NCBI GenBank assembly: GCA_022376515.1
Contig: WTXI01000044.1
Location: 1-64,000 of the forward strand
DNA from: Lactifluus volemus
Lineage: Eukaryota; Basidiomycota; Agaricomycetes; Russulales; Russulaceae
Direction of reading: 5' to 3'
DNA: 64,000 bases
Position 1 is the first letter of the stretch. The number at the start of each line of letters is the position of its first letter. The position numbers and the translations under genes are program-made. Below are positions 58,057 to 64,000 of this stretch, one piece after another. A model generated the notes under the pieces. The model was not told the origin of the DNA, did not search any database, and saw only the letters and a program-made list of their open reading frames with translations.

Positions 58057-58265
58057 GGGTTAGAGGACAGGCGAGACAAGGGCACGAGGAGAAGGGCTAA
58101 GCGAGCGAGTACGTAGTTAGACCGCTGACATAATGGTGGAACAACGGTTCTTGACGCGAAACCACGACTCGAGCGGCAGCACACGCCCCTCCAACGTGGT
58201 GACGAGAGCGGAATCCGAGTCACGCCACAGCATAAAAAACACCAGAGTCACGGTCCAGCATCGAA

Positions 58266-58964
58266 ATGACACTACCAGTAGGCAACCGAGAAATGTTTGC
58301 AGGCAGGCGGGAACAAAATTCGAAGGTTTTCCTCCGGAACTTAGAGTACCAGATGGCCTTGAGTGGCATCACAACGGCCAATGCAAAGGCCCAGTTCTTC
58401 CCACTATGCATTGAGATTGACTCCCCAGCTGACACCTGGTTCCAGAGTCTGAACCCAGCAGCACGCATGGACTGGAACCAGCTGGAGCCGGAGTTCACGC
58501 AGCGTTGGGTACCAGCGCCATGGCAATCAGCAACTGAGCGAGCGATGGACAAGACAGAAGACCTCCTAGAGCACAAGATGGAACCAGGAGATGTGGGCCA
58601 GGAGGTCTCCTTCCGAGGGATCAGAGTACACGGGCATATAGCATGGGCTGAGGAGATGCTCACTAAGGTGTACAGCTGTGGGCTAGAGAACCGGATAGAA
58701 TACATCCGTCAAGTGATGAAAGGGTTACCAAAGCTGGTGCGGAGCAGCATTGCCCAACCGTTCACTGACTGGTCATCGTTCTTAGAGGCGGTCAGGCGGA
58801 TCGATGTGGATCGACTAAAGCAGCGACTTCAGGCAGAGAGAGAGCTCCAGGAACTGAGCAAGCAAGTCAACGAGCTATGGAGAACAAGGACCGGCACATC
58901 GGTGGATATCGCATCCACGGGCTCCGACATCAGCAATTGTCCATGTTGCTTAATGTGTGCTTAA
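58266..58964 (+). pseudogene. Gag-like N-terminal part of the gypsy polyprotein
   Basis: About 222 host-element residues before E2 interrupts. The capsid-like core is QFFPLCIEIDSPADTWFQSL, then QLEPEFTQRWVPAPW and EEMLTKVYSCGLENRIEYIR. A coiled-coil-like end is DRLKQRLQAERELQELSKQ. The frame continues as SGSD then, after E2, MESMTPLAQVEP. The last residues of the listed ORF (from 58931) belong to E2. Confidence 0.82.
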
Positions 58965-59966
58965 CGTGCTTATTAAGCACGTTAAGCACAAATTAAGCAC
59001 AAAGTGATTAAGCAGGTTAACGCCACCCCGGTGCTTAATTAAGCACCATTCTGCTTAATTAAGCACATGTTGTGCTTAATTGTGCTTAATTAAGCACAAT
59101 ATTAAGCAAAATTCCAAGAAGTTCAATTACCTTTCAAAGCAGCACTAAGCATCAAATTAAGCACATGCCAGCAATCTTAAGCACAGTTTCAAGCACACAG
59201 AAGTATCAAGCAACTTTCAAAATTTCAATGATGAGCATAAGATAGTATATTCAGTCAACTATACTACAACATTAGTACTCTATCTATACTTTATCTGAGT
59301 GGGCATATGGCCTCTTCTATCCACCAGCACCACCAGTGTGCCACAGGCCTTGATATAACAACAGCAGCAGGAAAAGGGAGGAAGCAGAGGAGGACATGAA
59401 GGATGCAGAGGCAGAGAGAGGTGAAGGCATTGGGGTGGGCAGCATGGTAAAAAATTGGGAAGACTCACATCAATAAATCTGTTAACGACACCTGCAACAA
59501 GCTTCACAAATCACTCCAGCATGATCTTGTTGCAGTGACAGGTCTGATCCCTAATTTGGATCTGGCACTCCCATGGCACCTATCCGCATCACTGAAGGGG
59601 GGGAGGATGAAAGACAGTTAGAGCTAGGCACCGAAGACGAAGAGAGGGGGGGCGGAAGAAGGGGGAGAGAGAGACTTACAGCGATGCGAATTTGAGTGGA
59701 GTGGCCCCGATTTCCTCCATGAAGAACACACAGCAACCAGCGCCGGCCAACTCTGGGACTTACGAAGTGGGTCCGACAACAGTGGGCAAGTTTGATACCA
59801 GTTCACGAGCCTGGTGCAGCGACGTGGTGTCACCCGAGGGGGTTGGTCGCGTTCAAGGTTCTTCTACGAGAGGCCTGCGCAACGGGGGTGGCAACACTTG
59901 ATCCGGTGCGCAGAGTCCCGCACTTTCTGATACTTCGGGCCGTTTTGGCGGAAGCAACGACGGAAG

Positions 59967-60399
59967 CGCTGCGATGGCTGCCGCGGCCCAGCAGCAGGCC
60001 GCGCTCGCTGGACTGGGCATGGGCGTCGGGTCATTCAACCTCGGGCTGGGGTCCCCAGCACTCGCGGGCATGCCTAATGGCCTCAGCGTGGCGCAGCTCG
60101 CCCAGCTGAACGGCATGAATCCATTTGGGGTCAATATGAATATGCTCAATATGATGGGCATTACAGCCGAGGCGCAGCTCCTCGCGGCCCAAATCGCAGC
60201 TGCTGGAGGTGGCTTCGGGCAGCCAGGGCTTAACGTTAATGCTGGCCTCGAAACATTTGCTGGGTTACAGGGTGGCATGGGTGCCGTGCAGCGTAGCGGC
60301 CCAGGGCGCTCTGGTGGGCGTTCTCCGGGTGCAGGCAGCAGCAAAGGCACCACGGGTAATGGCGCGAAGAAGGACGAGGATGACTTTGACCCAGTCTAA
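59967..60399 (+). pseudogene. Captured C-terminal fragment of a Gln/Ala/Gly-rich protein inside E2
   Basis: An open frame ending SSKGTTGNGAKKDEDDFDPV has a low-complexity, protein-like composition (AQLAQLNGMNPFGVNMNMLN, AEAQLLAAQIAAAGGGFG). Codon-level order is far better than in the surrounding sequence. It resembles the C-terminal tails of fungal RNA-binding proteins, though I cannot name the parent. Frame is lost upstream near 59900, so it is probably a captured gene piece, not a working gene. Confidence 0.55.
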
Positions 60400-60419
60400 T
60401 AAGGCCAACTTCGATTGAC

Positions 60420-62280
60420 TCGGACTCCGATACGGCGCCCCGCGACCGCACGTTCCAACGGGAGCGTCGGGAGGCCGATGGTGCCGTTAGTCTGAACGAA
60501 AAGAGGGCATGTGCAAGCGACGTACCAACACCAGTTGGACTGATTTGGTGGGCTCCAGGTTGTCTGAGGGATGACGTGGCCGGAGGGAGAGGGGATATAC
60601 TCAAGAAGCCAGAGAGTTGTAGAACGCGTCGGGACGGGTAGTGCGAGTCAAAACATCTCGACCGGACGTAGCACAAGGATCGCCACCGACCGTAGGCGGG
60701 GCTCACTTGGTGACCTGTACGCTCGCAGCGGTCGTCTTGAGAAGAGATTCGATAAAGAAAGCTGCATCTCGTGAGCCGAACATGGTGTTGTCATCTGAGG
60801 GTCAAGCTCGGGAGTGATGGAATGTCAATGACGTTGCAGGACGTGGTTGGTCATGCTGTTCAGGCTTACGGATGTGGAGCAGCGGCAGTACATTCAGCTT
60901 GGCCTAATGGTGACGGGAGATGTTGCGACACAGGGTCGCAGAAACCGACGACGTTCTCCTCTTCCCAACATTTTGCTCGCGGAACTCGACGACCGTGGAC
61001 GAGATCGAGTTGCCTGTTCCGTCGCCGCGGCGCTTCATGCCGCTTCTCGATAATGCGGGACCAACCCGACCTGCCGCGACACCTGCCGCGCGAGCGAGCG
61101 CGCGCGCAGTGGTGACGGACGGGTGTTGTTGCGCAGGAGGTGAGCGAGATAGCGTTCGCAATGGCGCATGCTGACGCGCGCCGTCGCTCGAGCGCCAGGC
61201 GAAGGGGAAACTTTAGTAGGTCAGCGTTACATCCATCACGGTGTCGTCGATGTTCGATTACGACACCTGAGACTTGAGAGCGCGCCTACGGCGTAGAGCT
61301 GCGCACATGGCTCGAAGCGAAAACGTTCGTGAAGAGCTTGCCGAAGCGGTCCCAGCACTTGCGGCACGATTGCAGCCTTGATGTCGGACGCGTGCGAGTA
61401 GGACATGGGCGGCGAGCGGGCAGGTGAGCAGAGCGGGATAGGACTCCGACAGAGCCGTGTGCTAGCACCTCGTACTTCGCAAGCTGGCTCCTGCCGTCCT
61501 TCCCCCGTGTCGTCGCCTCTGCATCGGAAAAAAAACACGTGCCAAAAAAAGGGGAAGTTGGTCAGCCAAGCCTATCGTTTCCGCCTGTCGCGAGTAAAGC
61601 GCGCACGTTTTGCGATGCATTCGTAAAACCCATATCTTGTAATTGCTGTAAACGTGAATCAGTGTTATTCCAAGGAGAATGCGGGGCGCAAGGAAGAGTA
61701 CGTACCTGGAGTTGGACCTAAAATCGCTCCTCGGGTGGACGGACATCCGTAGGGGGAGGTGAACTTCCGAGAGATGTTGTGCCGCCGAAAAATGTCCAGA
61801 GTTTTATGCTGCGTACTACTCCACCGTCCACAACTGCAACTGGGCAGGAGCAGTATCATGGGACAGGGGGCGTTCAGGTGGAGGTGGTACCTGAGGCAGA
61901 GTTGGGGTGGGGTTTTGCATGGGTGGTGGCCAGTTGAGGCAGGCACTGTGACAGCATGGACCAGCCCCTCAGGCATTGGGTGAAGTGAGGAATATAAGAA
62001 AAATTAGTACGAGAAGTCAAAAGAAAACAATGCACCAAGGACCAGACAAAGGTGGTCCCAGTGGCAAGGGGAAGGCGGGGACTGCACTTAATGCTAAGTA
62101 CTTCAGGCCAAAACAGAAGGCTGTGGCGGCGCCAGGCGGCGAGAGATGGTGGCAATAGAGGAGGCCACGACTCATGGAGACAGCGAAACGGAGATGGAGG
62201 GGGACAGACAGGAAGCGACGCGACAGGTGGTTGAAAGCAATGAGGCACGAAAATTGTCCCAACAAGAATAAACACACGAC
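60420..62280. other. E2 interior without an assignable gene
   Basis: GC-rich to about 62200, with short ORFs on both strands. A stretch near 60847-61053 (EQRQYIQLGLMVTGDVATQG) might be another captured exon. Beyond 62280 the sequence becomes AT-rich and GCTTAA-repetitive up to the right end. Confidence 0.4.
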
Positions 62281-62589
62281 TTAGCAAAATTTTCACAAGT
62301 TACAAAATTTTGGATTAGTGAAATTATGTTTGTTTGCTTAGCATGATTAGAAGCCCCTTAAATTTTAATTACTTGCTTAAATATCTTGAGTGTGCTTAAT
62401 GTCAGTCTTAATTGTGCTGAGCATACTGAGCATGCTTAATGCCAGTCTTAATTGTGCTGAGCATGCTGAGCCTGCTTAAGTTGCTTAATTGCGCTTAAAC
62501 AAAAATTTCATCAAGCAAAATTAAGCAAAAAAGTAAATTTAAGACCATTAAGACCACTAATCACCATTAAGCAACAGGGACAATTGCTG

Positions 62590-64000
62590 ATGGAGTCCAT
62601 GACACCACTGGCACAGGTGGAACCCAGTAGCCTAGAGCCACGGGCACACATCCAGAGCAGACCGGGAGGACTAAGCAGGGGCGAGAGGCAGCCGCCCACC
62701 GAACCACAGGCAAAGGCCAAGGAGCAAGACAACGGAGCGGTCAACCTGTACGCAGTCGGAGGGAAGGACGAGGTAGCGAAGCCATTCGTCCACGAAATCC
62801 AGCTACGGGGACCACGAGGGGAAGTGGTCCGAATACACGCAACGTTCGATGATGGCGCTATGATCTGTGCAATGAGCACGAAAGTCTTTGAGTATGTGAA
62901 GCACAGGTTGGGCACATGGCGGCCATCAACACGTACACTACGCATGGCAAACGGCTCACTAGCGAGATCAGAAGCGGCGTGGACAGGAACGGTCGAGCTC
63001 GAAGGAGTCATGACAACGGGCACGTTTGAAGTCTTCGACAGCGGAGGTGGATGGTCATTCCTCTTGGGCAAACCGATGCTCCAGTCGTTCCGAGCACATC
63101 ATGACTACGAACGTGATGAGATCCAGGTGAGTGACCCAATAAGAAGAGCAGTACTGACAAACCAAATAGGCAGCACGTACTATGTAGAAGCAACAAGACG
63201 GGGGCTACCAGTAACCGCAGACTGGAAACAGCAAGCAAAAAGACAGAACCCATCAGCAGTAGTCGCAACGATCAGCAGCTGGGACGAGAACATGGAAAAA
63301 CAAGAACGCCAAGCGGAAGCACCAATCGGCCCAACAGCACAGGCGGCCGCAACAGCGATACCAGAACGACAAACCGACCCATTCCACCACAAGAGGGTGG
63401 AGGCAATACAGAAGGCAATCAAGATAGGAGAAGAGCTAAGCGGCAACCAACAACACCAGGTGCGTGAACTGGTGAGGGCATACGCTGATTGCTTTGCCCT
63501 CTCAGTGCGCGAGGTCATACTAGCGAAGGACGCCAAGCTCCACCTAGGGATACCACCAGACGCCATACTGTCCACAAAAGCAAGGCAACGCACGTTCACG
63601 CCGCCGCAACGACGCTATCTACACAAGAAGGTCCTGGAGATGTTGGGTGCAGGCATCATCGAGCGCGCAGATCCAGCGGAGATTAAGTGCGTCTCAGCAA
63701 CCACACTCGGACAGAAGCAGCACGATGGAACAGGACTAACACTGGAGGAGCTCCAGCGCAAGGTAAATACCGAGTGCGAGGCAGCAGGACTGACGCCGCA
63801 CTTCCAGGTACCACCGCGGCAAGGGCCCAAGAATGCCGAACCAGTTGCGACGCATGAGGAGCAGAAATGGCGCATATGCCAAGACTTCCGGGAGGTGAAC
63901 AAGCTGTCAAAGGTGGCACCCATGCCACAAGGAGACATACGAGCGAAACAGCAGAGATTAAGCGGCCACAAGTACGTGAGCGTAATAGACTTTGCCTCCG
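62590..64000 (+). CDS. Gypsy pol: protease and start of reverse transcriptase (open at window end)
   Basis: Open frame of about 470 codons from ATGGAGTCCATG to the window edge without a stop. A retropepsin-like domain covers IHATFDDGAMICAM to WSFLLGKPMLQSF. A linker rich in Gln follows. The lead-in of reverse transcriptase is FTPPQRRYLHKKVLEMLGAG, then WRICQDFREVNKLSKVAPMP, then GHKYVSVIDFAS, the fingers and first catalytic strand. The DDG in the protease replaces the usual DTG/DSG. The frame is continuous with gag once E2 is removed. Confidence 0.88.
   Translation, partial: MESMTPLAQVEPSSLEPRAHIQSRPGGLSRGERQPPTEPQAKAKEQDNGAVNLYAVGGKDEVAKPFVHEIQLRGPRGEVVRIHATFDDGAMICAMSTKVFEYVKHRLGTWRPSTRTLRMANGSLARSEAAWTGTVELEGVMTTGTFEVFDSGGGWSFLLGKPMLQSFRAHHDYERDEIQVSDPIRRAVLTNQIGSTYYVEATRRGLPVTADWKQQAKRQNPSAVVATISSWDENMEKQERQAEAPIGPTAQAAATAIPERQTDPFHHKRVEAIQKAIKIGEELSGNQQHQVRELVRAYADCFALSVREVILAKDAKLHLGIPPDAILSTKARQRTFTPPQRRYLHKKVLEMLGAGIIERADPAEIKCVSATTLGQKQHDGTGLTLEELQRKVNTECEAAGLTPHFQVPPRQGPKNAEPVATHEEQKWRICQDFREVNKLSKVAPMPQGDIRAKQQRLSGHKYVSVIDFAS

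Larger units (their letters stand above)
58931..62589. mobile_element. E2: 3.66-kb TIR element with subterminal GCTTAA repeats and host-like cargo
   Basis: Ends CAGCAATTGTCC followed by TGTTGCTTAATG, with the exact inverse at the right apart from one base. It is flanked by AT on both sides, a 2-bp duplication. Removing it with one AT joins the gypsy gag and pol halves in one frame. Both outer 300 bp are dense in TGCTTAATTAAGCA-like palindromes, as in E1, but the tips differ. No transposase is visible. The middle is GC-rich with gene-like fragments. Confidence 0.9.
58051..64000 (+). mobile_element. Ty3/gypsy-type retrotransposon, truncated by window end
   Basis: Breaks the last WD40 repeat of NLR copy 2 at about 58050. 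A gag-like ORF (58266 on), a retropepsin-like protease and the start of a reverse transcriptase (to 64000) lie in order. They are split by the E2 element at 58931-62589. Only about 80 bp separate the break from TGACATAATGGTGG at 58125, which could mark an LTR end and primer site, so the 5' LTR may be mostly missing. The right half is outside the window. Confidence 0.85.

Noticed and set aside
58051..58129. Complete 80-bp 5' LTR of the gypsy element
   Set aside because: TG...CA ends can be drawn, but it is too short for a gypsy LTR and no second copy is in the window.
59280..59740. Coding exon near the left part of E2
   Set aside because: Short minus-strand ORFs rich in Pro, Ser and Leu follow a GGAGG-type low-complexity sequence.

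Overview
This window is fungal DNA, most likely from a mushroom-forming basidiomycete (Agaricomycetes). Genes are split by introns of about 45-60 bp. The families present are typical of that group: NACHT-WD40 NLR-like proteins with an N-terminal C2 domain, FunK1 kinases, a Crinkler-type protein, hAT and DDE_3 transposases, and Ty3/gypsy elements. No bacterial features were seen.

Layout. Most of the window is two ancient tandem copies of one gene block, later broken up by transposons. Block A is glucoamylase (GH15, minus), ELP6 (minus) and COG3 (plus); it lies at about 1-5435 and again at 20692-25430. Block B is a GATA factor, a GH15 C-terminal remnant and a C2-NACHT-WD40 gene; it lies at about 9190-19106 and again at 50945-58056. 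Most genes in these blocks are decayed: COG3, GH15 and GATA carry stops, frameshifts or lost splice sites. ELP6 still has an intact reading frame in both copies. Copy 1 of the NLR-like gene has about 14 WD40 repeats, split by a poly(A)-tailed retroposed ORF. Copy 2 has 6 repeats and is cut by a Ty3/gypsy element.

Between COG3 copy 2 and a Crinkler-type gene lies a 23.8-kb nested transposon complex (25497-49256). Its outer shell has about 195-bp terminal inverted repeats and a TA target duplication. It encodes an intact DDE_3 (Tc1/mariner-IS630-like) transposase and a Zn2Cys6-type protein. Nested in it are two hAT elements, each with a perfect 8-bp target duplication. Also nested are two copies of a TIR element with GCTTAA subterminal repeats, one of which holds a solo LTR.

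The most unusual item is hAT1 (32764-40517). Between its ends it carries an apparently intact hAT transposase plus two apparently intact protein kinase genes, one casein-kinase-1-like and one FunK1, all on one strand. The solo LTR carries eight perfect TGASTCA (GCN4/AP-1) sites in a strict 14/12-bp alternating array upstream of a TATA box. At the right end, a 3.66-kb TIR element with host-gene-like sequence splits a gypsy gag-pol frame; removing it with one AT restores the frame.

All calls come from reading the sequence by eye. Family names rest on recognised motifs, not searches.
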